Source of the DNA: Pseudomonas extremaustralis
Lineage (GTDB): Bacteria > Pseudomonadota > Gammaproteobacteria > Pseudomonadales > Pseudomonadaceae
DNA length: 64,000 nt
Reading direction: 5' to 3'
Assembly: GCF_900102035.1 (NCBI RefSeq)
Contig: NZ_LT629689.1
Location: 6,610,330 to 6,674,329, forward strand
Below the pieces are notes generated by a model. That model was not told the DNA's origin and did not search any database. It was given only the letters and a program-made list of their open reading frames with translations. Made by a program: the position numbers and the translations under genes. Position 1 is the first letter of the stretch. Each line of letters opens with the position of its first letter. Shown here in pieces: positions 1 to 12,337 of this stretch.

Positions 1-2081
1 TTGGTGTAGATCGCCGGATCGTCGCTGTTCATCTGCGCCAGGAAGTCCTGCAACTGCTGGTCGATCTTGAAGCGCTTGAGGGTGTCGGCCAGCAACGGCG
101 GTGGCGTCTGCCGGGTGCTGTGCATTTTGCGCAGGGTGTTGTCGTGGGTGGCGCTGCTGTCGCGGATTTGCGCCAGTTGCCCATCGCTGAGGGTGTCGGT
201 CTGGTAGCCGAGGCGGCGCATCAGGGTGGTGCGGTCCCAGCTCAAGGGGTTTTCCAGCTCGGTGACCCAGGCGCCGTGGCCGTTGGTCATGACGGCGGGT
301 CGATAGGCCGCAGGACGCGTGGGGTGCTGGATCGCATAACCATTGGCGTCGGCGTTTACGTGATAGTGCGCGCCGTTGAGGGCGAGGATGGTTTTGTCCT
401 GGTGCTGGTACAGGCCTTGCGCGTCAGGGCGGGCGTCGGCCGGTAGGGTCAGGTCCTGGCGATAGGGGTTGAGGTCGGGTTGCCATAGGCGGCGTTCGCC
501 GTTGGGCAGCTTGACCGGCTTGAGGCGGTCGATGAACGCCAGCATCTCCTTGGGCAAGGCCTGGCGCAGCACGTCCTCGGCGATGGGCACGCCCGTGGCG
601 AACAGGCCCAGTTGCACCAGTTGCTCCATCAGGCCCAGGGCGTGCCCCAGGGCTTCGCGTTGCAGGCCTAGCGCCCAATCGACGATCCCTTCGAAGGCTT
701 CATCGAGCATCTGGTAAGCGGTATACGCCAGCATCAACGCACCTAAAGGCGGGATGAACGGCAGAGCGACGAAGGCGACGATCTGCAACAGGGTCTCGCC
801 GATTTTCTGCAGGAATGCCCAGCGCTCCCAGCGCGCCTTCTGATCGACCCGGGCGGTAGAGACGGCACGGCTCTGGGCGTCTGTCTGCAGCTTGCTCAGT
901 TTCATCTGGAACAGATGGGCGAACAGGTCGTCGCTGATCCTGAGGGCGCGAAATTGCAGGTTGGGGCGTTGGGTCGGCGTGTCGCGCCAACTGGGCAGCG
1001 GATCGCCGGCTTGATGCGGATGCCATGTGACGTGGCTGAGCCGCTGATTGAGGTCGGCAAAAAATACCCCGGCGTCTTCGTGGCGGACGAAACGGCTGAA
1101 AAACCCTTGATAGTCCGTGTCCCGCAGCCGTGCGACCAGGCTGTGCATGAACGCGGCGCTGCTGGGGTAGTGTTTGATCGGGTGGAGCGGATTGTCGGGA
1201 ATATAGGCGATCAGCGGTACGACTTCGCGACTGCTCTCAAGGTCCGGCGAGAACAGCACGATGCCGGTCAGGCGGCAGTCCATGATCGCCAGGTCATGGG
1301 CCAGCAGCGGCGGGCAGCCGTTGTGGGTGGCGTGGCCATTGTTGATCAGGTTGAGCAGCGCGTCGTGGCTGGCGGTGGGCAGGTCGTCTTTCAGCAAGGC
1401 CATGTACAGCGCCAGTTTCAGCGCCGCCAGATGGCTTTGTTTTATCCAGTGTTCCAGGCCGGCGCGGGCCACGGGGTTGCCCAGGTCCAGGTGGTTATCC
1501 AGATAGCGTTGATACTGGCCGCCGATGTCCAGGCGTCGGCACAGCTGAGTGAACTGCGCGATGCTGATCTTCGCATCAAGGGCGGGCAGGGGACTGAACT
1601 GGCCGTTGGGCGTGGGCCGGGTGCTGAAGCCGGAATGTCGCTCGTAGGTTTCGTCGGCCTCGAAGTTGTGCAGCGCCGCCTCCAGCAACGAGACCGACCA
1701 CGTCCGCGCCGCCCCCTGTTTGACGGTAAAGCCGGCGAGGGTGAGCGGCACATACAGTTGCAGGTAGGTGGTGCGCACATCGGTGTCGATGCCGAACTCA
1801 TCCTTGAGCGCCGCCCGCAGGCGGTCGGCGCCGAAGTCTTCGGGGCTCTGGAGCGCCGCCAGGGCCTGGTCCACGCGGTTTTGCGCGGCCCAGGCGGCGC
1901 CGTTGAGTTGCTTGAGGTGCGCCCGTTGTTGCTCGGTCGCGTGGGGGGACACGTCGACAATGCCCGCTGTACCGGCGGCCAGCGCGGCGCGCTTGGCGGC
2001 ACTGGCGTTGCCCAGCCAGGGCGGGATCGCGTGGGTGAGGATGTCGAGGTGCGGGGTTTGGGTTGCGGGGTGTTGCGCCAT
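1..2081 (-). CDS. DUF6543 / dermonecrotic-toxin-like large protein, N-terminal part (3' end outside window)
   Basis: This minus-strand frame is open from an ATG at 2081 to the window edge (about 693 codons). AAGGA lies about 9 nt before the ATG. The N-terminus (MAQHPATQTPHLDILTHAIP, followed by PWLGNAS) resembles the large Pseudomonas proteins annotated as DUF6543 or dermonecrotic toxin domain-containing; those usually exceed 1000 residues, so what is visible is probably half or less. A hydrophobic stretch around residues 440-470 (IVAFVALPFIPPLGALML) could insert in a membrane. Members of this family are suspected toxins or effectors, but no catalytic motif is visible here, so function is open. 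It is divergent from aruC and appears monocistronic. Family assignment is by recollection of sequence style, not by a search. Confidence 0.6.
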   Translation of the reverse strand, partial: MAQHPATQTPHLDILTHAIPPWLGNASAAKRAALAAGTAGIVDVSPHATEQQRAHLKQLNGAAWAAQNRVDQALAALQSPEDFGADRLRAALKDEFGIDTDVRTTYLQLYVPLTLAGFTVKQGAARTWSVSLLEAALHNFEADETYERHSGFSTRPTPNGQFSPLPALDAKISIAQFTQLCRRLDIGGQYQRYLDNHLDLGNPVARAGLEHWIKQSHLAALKLALYMALLKDDLPTASHDALLNLINNGHATHNGCPPLLAHDLAIMDCRLTGIVLFSPDLESSREVVPLIAYIPDNPLHPIKHYPSSAAFMHSLVARLRDTDYQGFFSRFVRHEDAGVFFADLNQRLSHVTWHPHQAGDPLPSWRDTPTQRPNLQFRALRISDDLFAHLFQMKLSKLQTDAQSRAVSTARVDQKARWERWAFLQKIGETLLQIVAFVALPFIPPLGALMLAYTAYQMLDEAFEGIVDWALGLQREALGHALGLMEQLVQLGLFATGVPIAEDVLRQALPKEMLAFIDRLKPVKLPNGERRLWQPDLNPYRQDLTLPADARPDAQGLYQHQDKTILALNGAHYHVNADANGYAIQHPTRPAAYRPAVMTNGHGAWVTELENPLSWDRTTLMRRLGYQTDTLSDGQLAQIRDSSATHDNTLRKMHSTRQTPPPLLADTLKRFKIDQQLQDFLAQMNSDDPAIYT

Positions 2082-2246
2082 GGGCCTGTCCTTGATGGCT
2101 TTTGAGTCGGCTCAGCAAACCAGTGTGTCGGGGCGGGCAGGCGGTAGACAGTTAGTGCGGCCCGCCTGCGCTGATTTGCGAAGATGCCGTCATCACCTGC
2201 CCACGACGTCCTTGCACGGTTTAAACTGCGCCATTGCGACGCTATT

Positions 2247-3612
<1,366 letters not shown>

Positions 3613-3640
3613 TACACATCTATCTGTCGGACCGGATCAA

Positions 3641-3732
3641 ATGTGGGAGGGGGCTTGCTCCCGATAGCAGCCTGTCAGTCGATGAATCAGGTGACTGATC
3701 CACCGCTATCGGGAGCAAGCCCCCTCCCACAT
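3641..3732. repeat. REP pair (REPIN-like) between aruC and aruF
   Basis: Perfect 27-bp inverted repeats (3641-3667 and 3706-3732) surround a 38-bp spacer. Each arm contains GTGGGAGGGGGCTTGCTCCC, the common fluorescens-group REP sequence, and folds into its own short hairpin. Lying inside an operon, it may attenuate transcription or stabilise the upstream aruC message. The same arm recurs at 31775-31863 and, decayed, at 10119-10184. Confidence 0.9.
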
Positions 3733-3801
3733 TGGATATGAGTTGTTCCTGACCTGTCCGGTAATTTTTCCTATGAGTTTTTCGAGTTAAGGAGTGACAC
3801 C

Positions 3802-4821
3802 ATGCTGGTGATGCGCCCCGCGCAAATGGCTGATCTGGGCGAGGTACAGCGTCTGGCTGCGGACAGCCCGATTGGTGTCACCTCCTTGCCGGATGATGTG
3901 GAACGCCTGAGCGACAAGATCGCCGCCAGCGAAGCATCCTTCGCCGCCGAGGTCAGTTTCAACGGTGAAGAAAGCTATTTCTTCGTGCTCGAAGACACCC
4001 AGACCGGCAAGCTCGCCGGTTGCTCGGCCATCGTCGCCTCGGCCGGCTACTCGGAGCCGTTCTACAGTTTTCGTAACGAGACCTTCGTGCACGCCTCCCG
4101 CGAGCTGAAGATCCACAACAAGATCCACGTGCTTTCCCAGTGCCACGACCTGACCGGCAACAGCCTGCTCACCAGTTTCTATGTGGTGCCGGAGCTGGTC
4201 GGTTCGCCGTGGTCGGAACTCAATTCCCGCGGCCGCCTGTTGTTCGTTGCCAGCCATCCCGAGCGCTTTGCCGATTCGGTGGTGACCGAGATTGTCGGCT
4301 ACAGCGACGAGAACGGTGATTCGCCGTTCTGGGACGCCATCGGTCGCAACTTCTTCGACCTCAACTACGCCGCCGCCGAGCGCCTGTGCGGGCTGAAAAG
4401 CCGCACCTTCCTCGCCGAGCTGATGCCGCACTACCCGATCTACGTCCCGCTGTTGCCGGACGAAGCCCAGGAAGCCATGGGCCAGGTGCACCCGCGTGCG
4501 CAGATCACCTTCGACATCCTGATGCGCGAAGGCTTCGAGACCGATCATTACATCGACATCTTCGACGGCGGCCCAACGCTGCACGCGCGGGTGTCGGGCA
4601 TCCGCTCGATCGCCCAGAGCCGCGTGGTGCCGGTGAAGATCGGCGAGCGGGTCAAGGGCGTCGGTCGCCAGTACCTGGTGAGTAACGGGCAGTTGCAGGA
4701 TTACCGCGCGGTGATGCTGGAGCTGGACTACGCACCCGGCAAACCGGTGATCCTGGACCTGGAAGCGGCTGAAGCCCTGGGTGTCGGCGAAGGCGCCAGC
4801 GTGCGTTTGGTTGCGGTTTAA
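3802..4821 (+). CDS. aruF: Arginine N-succinyltransferase, alpha subunit (AruF)
   Basis: A 339-residue protein of the AstA/GNAT-like family. With AruG it forms the heteromeric enzyme that succinylates the alpha-amino group of arginine (and ornithine) from succinyl-CoA, the committed step of the AST pathway. The N-terminus MLVMRPAQMADLGEVQRLA is the usual acyltransferase first strand and helix; the shared AstA segments HDLTGNSLL and SPFWDAIGRNFFDLNYAAAE are present. It shares these segments and overall length with AruG, so the two are paralogues. AAGGAG lies 8-9 nt before the start at 3802. It follows aruC after the REP pair and lies 50 bp before aruG. Confidence 0.93.
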   Translation: MLVMRPAQMADLGEVQRLAADSPIGVTSLPDDVERLSDKIAASEASFAAEVSFNGEESYFFVLEDTQTGKLAGCSAIVASAGYSEPFYSFRNETFVHASRELKIHNKIHVLSQCHDLTGNSLLTSFYVVPELVGSPWSELNSRGRLLFVASHPERFADSVVTEIVGYSDENGDSPFWDAIGRNFFDLNYAAAERLCGLKSRTFLAELMPHYPIYVPLLPDEAQEAMGQVHPRAQITFDILMREGFETDHYIDIFDGGPTLHARVSGIRSIAQSRVVPVKIGERVKGVGRQYLVSNGQLQDYRAVMLELDYAPGKPVILDLEAAEALGVGEGASVRLVAV

Positions 4822-4871
4822 AGCAGAGTTTTACGGGCGGCCTGAACGGGCGGCCCGTTTGAGGAGATAGC

Positions 4872-7363
<2,492 letters not shown>

Positions 7364-7416
7364 GTGTGGTGTGTTGAAGATTGCCTATAAAAACAGATGT
7401 TCGTGGAGCCTCGCCG

Positions 7417-8763
7417 ATGAAATCCTATGAAGTCAATTTTGACGGTCTAGTGGGGCCGACCCATAACTACGGCGGTTTGTCCTATGGCAACGTCGCGTCC
7501 CAGAGCAACAGCCAGCAGTCCTCCAATCCGAAGGAAGCGGCGTTGCAAGGCCTGCAAAAAATGAAAGCCCTGATGGACATGGGCTTTGTGCAAGGCGTGC
7601 TTGCGCCCCAGGAACGCCCGGACGTGGCCGCCTTGCGCAACCTCGGCTTCAGTGGCAGCGATGCCCAGGTCATCCAACAGGCCGCCAAGCAGGCCATGCC
7701 ATTGCTGGTGGCCAGTTGCTCGGCATCGAGCATGTGGGTGGCCAACGCCGCCACCGTCAGCCCGAGCGCCGACACAGCGGATGGCCGCGTGCATTTCACC
7801 GCCGCCAACCTCAATTGCAAGTACCACCGCAGCATCGAGCACCCGACCACCAGTCGCGTGCTGGGGGCGATGTTCGCCGATGCGAAACACTTCGCCCACC
7901 ACGCCGCGTTGCCGGCGGTGGCGCAGTTCGGCGACGAAGGCGCGGCCAACCACACGCGTTTCTGCCGTGACTATGGCGAGGCGGGCGTGGAGTTTTTCGT
8001 GTTCGGTCGCAGTGCGTTCGACACCCGTTACCCGGCGCCGCAGAAGTACCCGGCGCGCCAGACTCTCGAAGCGTCCCAGGCCGTTGCTCGCCTGCACGGC
8101 CTTGCGGATGGCGGAGTGGTCTTCGCCCAGCAGAACCCGGCGGTGATCGACGCCGGCGTGTTCCACAACGACGTGATCGCGGTGGGCAACGGCGAGATGC
8201 TGTTTTATCACGAGGACGCCTTCCTCAATACCGAGCAGATGCTTGCCGAGTTGCACGGCAAGTTGGGCAAGCTGGGCGGCAATTTCCAGTCCGTCTGTGT
8301 GCCGCGCGCCGAGGTCAGCGTCGAGGATGCGGTGCGTTCCTACCTGTTCAACAGCCAGTTGCTGACCCGCGCCGACGGCTCGATGCTGCTGATCGTGCCG
8401 GAAGAATGCCGCGCCAACCAACGTGTGTGGCATTACCTGCAAAACCTGACCGCCTCCGGCGGGTTGATCCGCGAAGTGAAAGTCTTCGACCTCAAGCAAA
8501 GCATGCAGAACGGCGGTGGCCCGGCGTGCCTGCGCTTGCGCGTGGCATTGAACGAAACCGAGCTGGCGGCGGTGAATCCGGGCGTTATCATGACCGCGCC
8601 GTTGTACGACACATTGACCCAGTGGGTCGACAAGCACTACCGCGACAGCCTGCGTGAAACCGACCTGGCTGACCCGCAATTGCTGCTGGAGTGCCGGACG
8701 GCATTGGATGAATTGACGCAAATCCTTAAACTGGGCTCGGTTTATCCTTTCCAGATCCATTAA
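7417..8763 (+). CDS. astB: N-succinylarginine dihydrolase (AruB/AstB)
   Basis: A 448-residue member of the guanidine-modifying superfamily. It hydrolyses N2-succinylarginine to succinylornithine, two ammonia and CO2, step two of the AST pathway. The N-terminus [20 protein letters not shown] is diagnostic. NHTRFC and the C-terminal [13 protein letters not shown], with the nucleophilic Cys, are visible. The frame could begin earlier at a TTG (7381), but the ATG at 7417 has GGAG about 9 nt before it and matches the family N-terminus. It follows astD after 53 bp. Confidence 0.95.
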   Translation: MKSYEVNFDGLVGPTHNYGGLSYGNVASQSNSQQSSNPKEAALQGLQKMKALMDMGFVQGVLAPQERPDVAALRNLGFSGSDAQVIQQAAKQAMPLLVASCSASSMWVANAATVSPSADTADGRVHFTAANLNCKYHRSIEHPTTSRVLGAMFADAKHFAHHAALPAVAQFGDEGAANHTRFCRDYGEAGVEFFVFGRSAFDTRYPAPQKYPARQTLEASQAVARLHGLADGGVVFAQQNPAVIDAGVFHNDVIAVGNGEMLFYHEDAFLNTEQMLAELHGKLGKLGGNFQSVCVPRAEVSVEDAVRSYLFNSQLLTRADGSMLLIVPEECRANQRVWHYLQNLTASGGLIREVKVFDLKQSMQNGGGPACLRLRVALNETELAAVNPGVIMTAPLYDTLTQWVDKHYRDSLRETDLADPQLLLECRTALDELTQILKLGSVYPFQIH

Positions 8764-8786
8764 CGCCACACGGCCGAGAGCTATTT

Positions 8787-9077
8787 ATGAGCACCGATAC
8801 CCTGCAACTGATCCTTGAAGACACCGACGGTACCCAGCTGGAAACCTCCTGCACCCGCGTCGCCGTGGTCTGGCAGGGCAAGGAGATCTGGATTCAGCAC
8901 GACGGCCGTGGCCAGTTGCTGATCGGCGTTGACGTCGAAGAGGGCGACGCCGAGTACGCCAATCTGCTGATGCGCCCATTGGCCACCAACCTGATGAGCC
9001 TGCAACTGGAAATGGAACCTGCCGACATTGACGGCGATGATGACGATCACGTTCACGGTCCAGGCTGCAACCACTAA
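8787..9077 (+). CDS. Small acidic protein with Asp/His-rich tail, between astB and astE (function unknown)
   Basis: A 96-residue protein embedded in the aru operon, 23 bp after astB and 11 bp before astE. It is acidic (many Asp and Glu), has no membrane segment, and ends in an Asp-rich stretch and then HVHGPGCNH, a cluster of possible metal ligands. A hypothetical gene occupies the same slot in P. aeruginosa (between aruB and aruE, by recollection), so the position appears conserved. The central [20 protein letters not shown] looks like a compact beta fold. I do not recognise a functional domain; a role in the arginine pathway is inferred only from the operon. Confidence 0.8.
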   Translation: MSTDTLQLILEDTDGTQLETSCTRVAVVWQGKEIWIQHDGRGQLLIGVDVEEGDAEYANLLMRPLATNLMSLQLEMEPADIDGDDDDHVHGPGCNH

Positions 9078-9088
9078 GGAAGCTGCTT

Positions 9089-10093
9089 ATGCTCGCCCTC
9101 GGCAAACTGCTTGAACTGACCCTCGCCGGTCGCGAACCGGCGCAAAAAATTCAACTGACTGTCGGCGGCGTGCAGATGCGCTGGCTCAGCGAGGGCGCGC
9201 TTGAAGTGCGCCCGCCGCAGGCACAGGACATTGGCAGCGACCTGCTGCTGTCGTCCGGCATCCATGGCAACGAAACCGCGCCGATCGAACTGCTCGACCG
9301 CCTGTTGCATGGCATTGCCCGTGGGGAGATCAAGCCCCGTACCCGTATTCTGTTCCTGTTCGGTAACCCCGAGGCGATGCGTCGCGGCGAGCGTTACCTC
9401 GAACTGGACGTCAACCGGCTGTTCAACGGCCGTCACGAAAAAAACATCGGCCCCGAGGCCATGCGCGCTGCCGAGCTCGAGCAACTGGCCCGCAGCTTCT
9501 TCAGCGTGCCTGGGCGTGCGCGCCTGCATTACGACCTGCACACCGCGATTCGCGGCTCAAAGATCGAACAGTTCGCCCTCTATCCCTGGAAAGAGGGGCG
9601 CCAGCATTCGCGCCGCGAACTGGAACGCCTGCGCGCCGCCGGCATGCAAGCGGTACTGTTGCAGAACAAGACCTCGATCACCTTCACGGCATTTACCTAT
9701 GAGCAACTGGACGCCGAGGCCTTCACCCTGGAACTGGGCAAGGCGCGGCCGTTCGGACACAACCAGGGCGTAAATGTCTCGCGCCTGGAAAACCGCCTGA
9801 AACAGATCATCGAAGGGACCGAGCCGGCCAGTGACAGCCTGGATGGCCTGCAATTGTTTTCCGTGTCCCGCGAAGTCATCAAGCACAGCGACGCCTTCCT
9901 GCTGCACCTGCCGGCAGATGTGGAAAACTTTTCAGAGTTGGACCAAGGCTATCTCTTGGCCGAAGACGTGGCCAAGACCCGTTGGGTGATCGAGGAGGAG
10001 GGCGCGCGCATCATCTTTCCGAACCCGAAGGTGAAGAATGGCTTGCGCGCAGGCATCTTGATCGTGCCGACCACCGACGCGGGCCTGGCATAA
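9089..10093 (+). CDS. astE: Succinylglutamate desuccinylase (AruE/AstE)
   Basis: A 334-residue zinc carboxypeptidase-like enzyme of the AstE/AspA family. It splits succinylglutamate into glutamate and succinate, the last step of the AST pathway. Metal ligands appear as the His and Glu of [10 protein letters not shown] and the His of YDLHTAIRG; the glutamate in FTLELGK fits the catalytic base. AAGGAAG precedes the ATG. It is the last gene of the operon and is followed by a decayed REP element. Confidence 0.94.
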   Translation: MLALGKLLELTLAGREPAQKIQLTVGGVQMRWLSEGALEVRPPQAQDIGSDLLLSSGIHGNETAPIELLDRLLHGIARGEIKPRTRILFLFGNPEAMRRGERYLELDVNRLFNGRHEKNIGPEAMRAAELEQLARSFFSVPGRARLHYDLHTAIRGSKIEQFALYPWKEGRQHSRRELERLRAAGMQAVLLQNKTSITFTAFTYEQLDAEAFTLELGKARPFGHNQGVNVSRLENRLKQIIEGTEPASDSLDGLQLFSVSREVIKHSDAFLLHLPADVENFSELDQGYLLAEDVAKTRWVIEEEGARIIFPNPKVKNGLRAGILIVPTTDAGLA

Positions 10094-10118
10094 GTCTCAA
10101 GGCGTAACCGGATTCAAC

Positions 10119-10184
10119 TGTGGGAAGGGGCTTGCTCCCGCTGACTGCGCAGCAGTCACCGGATTTTTGGGGCCCCCTCCCACA
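10119..10184. repeat. Decayed REP pair between astE and ribH
   Basis: The left arm (10119-10143, TGTGGGAAGGGGCTTGCTCC onward) matches the REP arm seen at 3641 with changes. The right side keeps only GGGGCCCCCTCCCACA (10169-10184), lacking the inner GGGAGCAAG part. A second small hairpin, GACTGC-GCA-GCAGTC, lies between at 10143-10157. It separates the convergent astE and ribH genes and may act as a weak terminator. Confidence 0.65.
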
Positions 10185-10202
10185 TGGGTTTTGCAGTGTT
10201 GC

Positions 10203-10712
10203 TTAAACGGCTAGCGCGCGCGGCTCGCTGCGGCGGATCGCGCGAACCTTGTGCAGGGTGTCGGCACAGGTACGTGCAGCTTCCTGGCCCTTGTGCACGA
10301 AGTGATCGTGGAAGAACGCGTGGTGTTCGCTGCCAGCATGGAAGTGGTGCGGGGTCAGGGATACCGAGAACACCGGCACTTCGGTTTCCAGCTGCACTTG
10401 CATCAGGCCGCTGACCACCGATTGGGCGACGAATTCGTGCCGGTAGATGCCGCCGTCCACCACCAGCGCGGCGGCAACGATGCCAGCGTAACGGCCGGTC
10501 TTGGCCAGCAGCTTGGCGTGCAGGGGCATTTCAAAGGCGCCGCCGACTTCGAAGAAATCGATGTCCGATTCCTGGTAGCCCAGGGCGATCATTTCGGCGA
10601 GGAAGCCTTTACGGGATTGGTCGACGATATCCTTGTGCCAGCAGGCCTGGATAAACGCGACACGCTCGCCATGGTGGTTTTTGCTTTTGCTGTCGATTGC
10701 GGTGGGTTGCAT
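10203..10712 (-). CDS. ribH: 6,7-dimethyl-8-ribityllumazine synthase, type II (RibH2-like)
   Basis: A 169-residue lumazine synthase that condenses 5-amino-6-ribitylamino-uracil with 3,4-dihydroxy-2-butanone 4-phosphate, the penultimate step of riboflavin synthesis. It is the type II form: DGGIYRHEFVAQSVV and LTPHHFHAGSEHHAFFHDHF are like Brucella RibH2, and the usual His-containing catalytic segment of classic RibH is replaced by GGIYRHEF. This suggests a second, FMN-controlled isoenzyme in addition to a housekeeping RibH normally found with ribBA/nusB. AGGAG lies 7 nt before the ATG and partly inside a hairpin. An FMN riboswitch lies about 120 nt upstream. Confidence 0.9.
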   Translation of the reverse strand: MQPTAIDSKSKNHHGERVAFIQACWHKDIVDQSRKGFLAEMIALGYQESDIDFFEVGGAFEMPLHAKLLAKTGRYAGIVAAALVVDGGIYRHEFVAQSVVSGLMQVQLETEVPVFSVSLTPHHFHAGSEHHAFFHDHFVHKGQEAARTCADTLHKVRAIRRSEPRALAV

Positions 10713-10721
10713 GTTCTGACT

Positions 10722-10742
10722 CCTGTTTAAGAAAAAAACAGG
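10722..10742 (-). promoter_or_regulatory. Hairpin overlapping the ribH Shine-Dalgarno (putative riboswitch expression platform)
   Basis: On the mRNA strand CCTGTTT pairs with AAACAGG around a U-rich 7-nt loop, and the 3' arm contains the AGG of the AGGAG ribosome-binding site. No GC stem precedes the U-run, so a translation-sequestering switch fits better than a terminator. This is inferred from sequence only. Confidence 0.45.
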
Positions 10743-10830
10743 GCGTTATGAATCGAATGGGATTTAAGGGTACGGGCAGCTGGGTCATGCAGGCATGAAC
10801 TCAGCGCGCGGCCCTTTGGCGCCAATCCCG

Positions 10831-10993
10831 TTCTCTCTTCATCCGGACTATGACCGTCGGCCCCGGGATCGCACCGGGTCTGCTGACCTTGTCGCCGTCC
10901 TGCGTGAGCAGTTCGAGGCGCCAAGCGCTCGCGGGCTATGCGCATTGCGCGCAATTACCGCCGGTGGGGAATTGCACCCCGCCCTGAGAACGT
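10831..10993 (-). promoter_or_regulatory. FMN riboswitch (RFN element) of ribH
   Basis: Read on the minus strand, the region starts with the conserved AGGGCGGGGTGCAATTCCCC, continues with ACCGGCGGTAAT, then GCCCGCGAGCGC, GTCAGCAGACCCGGTG, GCCGACGGTCATAGTCCGGA and TGAAGAGAG. These are the hallmark segments of the RFN aptamer in the right order. It binds FMN and normally lowers expression of riboflavin genes; here it precedes only the type II lumazine synthase. The rest of the 475-bp gap between ribH and ltaE holds only the leader and a short stretch upstream of ltaE. Confidence 0.95.
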
Positions 10994-11187
10994 TGCCGCC
11001 AGAACCCTGGCGGCGCAGAGTTTTTAACATGGTTTTTCAAAAACTGCACGATTGCCGTGTCGATAACCTATATCGGTTTGTTTGATCGTTATTCGATTGA
11101 ATTTCAATGGCGCTTGATATTCCGTGGGTTTGCCCGCAGTAATCGTCTACAAGCGTTACCTACCCATTCCCGTTAGAGGCTCGTTTC

Positions 11188-12192
11188 ATGTCTGTGATTG
11201 ACCTGCGTAGTGACACCGTGACCCAACCCACCCCCGGCATGCGCGATGCGATGGCCAGTGCCGTCAGTGGTGATGACGTCTACGGCGAAGACCCCAGTGT
11301 CAACCACCTGGAGGCCGAACTGGCCAAGCGCCTGGGGTTCCCGGCGGCCTTGTTCGTGCCCACCGGTACCATGAGCAATTTGCTGGCGCTGATGGCTCAC
11401 TGTGAGCGCGGCGAGGAATACATCGTCGGCCAGCAGGCCCACACCTACAAATACGAAGGCGGTGGCGCGGCCGTGCTGGGCTCGATCCAACCGCAGCCCC
11501 TGGAGGTGCAAGCCGACGGCTCCCTGGATCTGGACCAGGTGCTGGCGGCGATCAAACCCGACGATTTCCATTTCGCCCGTACCCGCCTGTTGGCCCTGGA
11601 AAACACCATGCAAGGCAAGGTGCTGCCCCTGGAGTACCTGGCGCGTGCGCGGGCGTTCTCCCGTGAACAGGGCCTGGCACTGCATTTGGATGGCGCGCGC
11701 CTCTATAACGCAGCGGTCAAGCTTGGGGTGGATGCGCGGGAGATTGCCCGGCACTTCGACTCGGTGTCGGTGTGCTTGTCCAAGGGCCTTGGCGCGCCGA
11801 TCGGCTCGGTGCTGTGCGGCTCCACGGCGTTGATCGCTAAGGCCCGGCGCTTGCGCAAGATGGTGGGCGGCGGCATGCGCCAGGCAGGCTCCCTGGCGGC
11901 GGCGGGGCTGTACGCCCTGGACCATCAGGTGCAGCGCCTGGCCGACGACCATGCCAACGCCCAATGGCTGGGGGATGCACTGCGCAACGCCGGTTACGAG
12001 GTGGAGCCGGTGCAGACCAACATGGTCTACGTGCAGGTCGGCGACCGGGCCGACGCCTTGAAGGCCTTTGCCGCTGAACGCGGGATCAAGTTGAGCGCCG
12101 CACCGCGCCTGCGCATGGTCACGCACCTGGATGTGAGCCGGGCCCAGATCGAGCAGGTGTTGGCGGCATTCGTCGAATTCTCGCGCAAATGA
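11188..12192 (+). CDS. ltaE: Low-specificity L-threonine aldolase
   Basis: A 334-residue PLP enzyme of fold type I that cleaves L-threonine and L-allo-threonine to glycine and acetaldehyde. The N-terminus [20 protein letters not shown] is characteristic; [12 protein letters not shown] and the lysine of [16 protein letters not shown] (Schiff base) are visible. TTAGAGG precedes the ATG. It sits between the aru block and alaS, the same neighbourhood recalled from P. aeruginosa apart from the intervening ribH, and appears to be its own transcription unit. Confidence 0.92.
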   Translation: MSVIDLRSDTVTQPTPGMRDAMASAVSGDDVYGEDPSVNHLEAELAKRLGFPAALFVPTGTMSNLLALMAHCERGEEYIVGQQAHTYKYEGGGAAVLGSIQPQPLEVQADGSLDLDQVLAAIKPDDFHFARTRLLALENTMQGKVLPLEYLARARAFSREQGLALHLDGARLYNAAVKLGVDAREIARHFDSVSVCLSKGLGAPIGSVLCGSTALIAKARRLRKMVGGGMRQAGSLAAAGLYALDHQVQRLADDHANAQWLGDALRNAGYEVEPVQTNMVYVQVGDRADALKAFAAERGIKLSAAPRLRMVTHLDVSRAQIEQVLAAFVEFSRK

Positions 12193-12337
12193 TCGTGCTG
12201 GCCGTCTAATTGAGCCTCTCTATCGCATAAACACGCTGTACCACCGGCAAAGGGCCGATATAATGCGGCCCTTTGCCGTCGCTTCGTCTGATGATGTTGC
12301 GCACTGGCCTTTGGCCGCAGCCTCCGTGGAAGAACCT

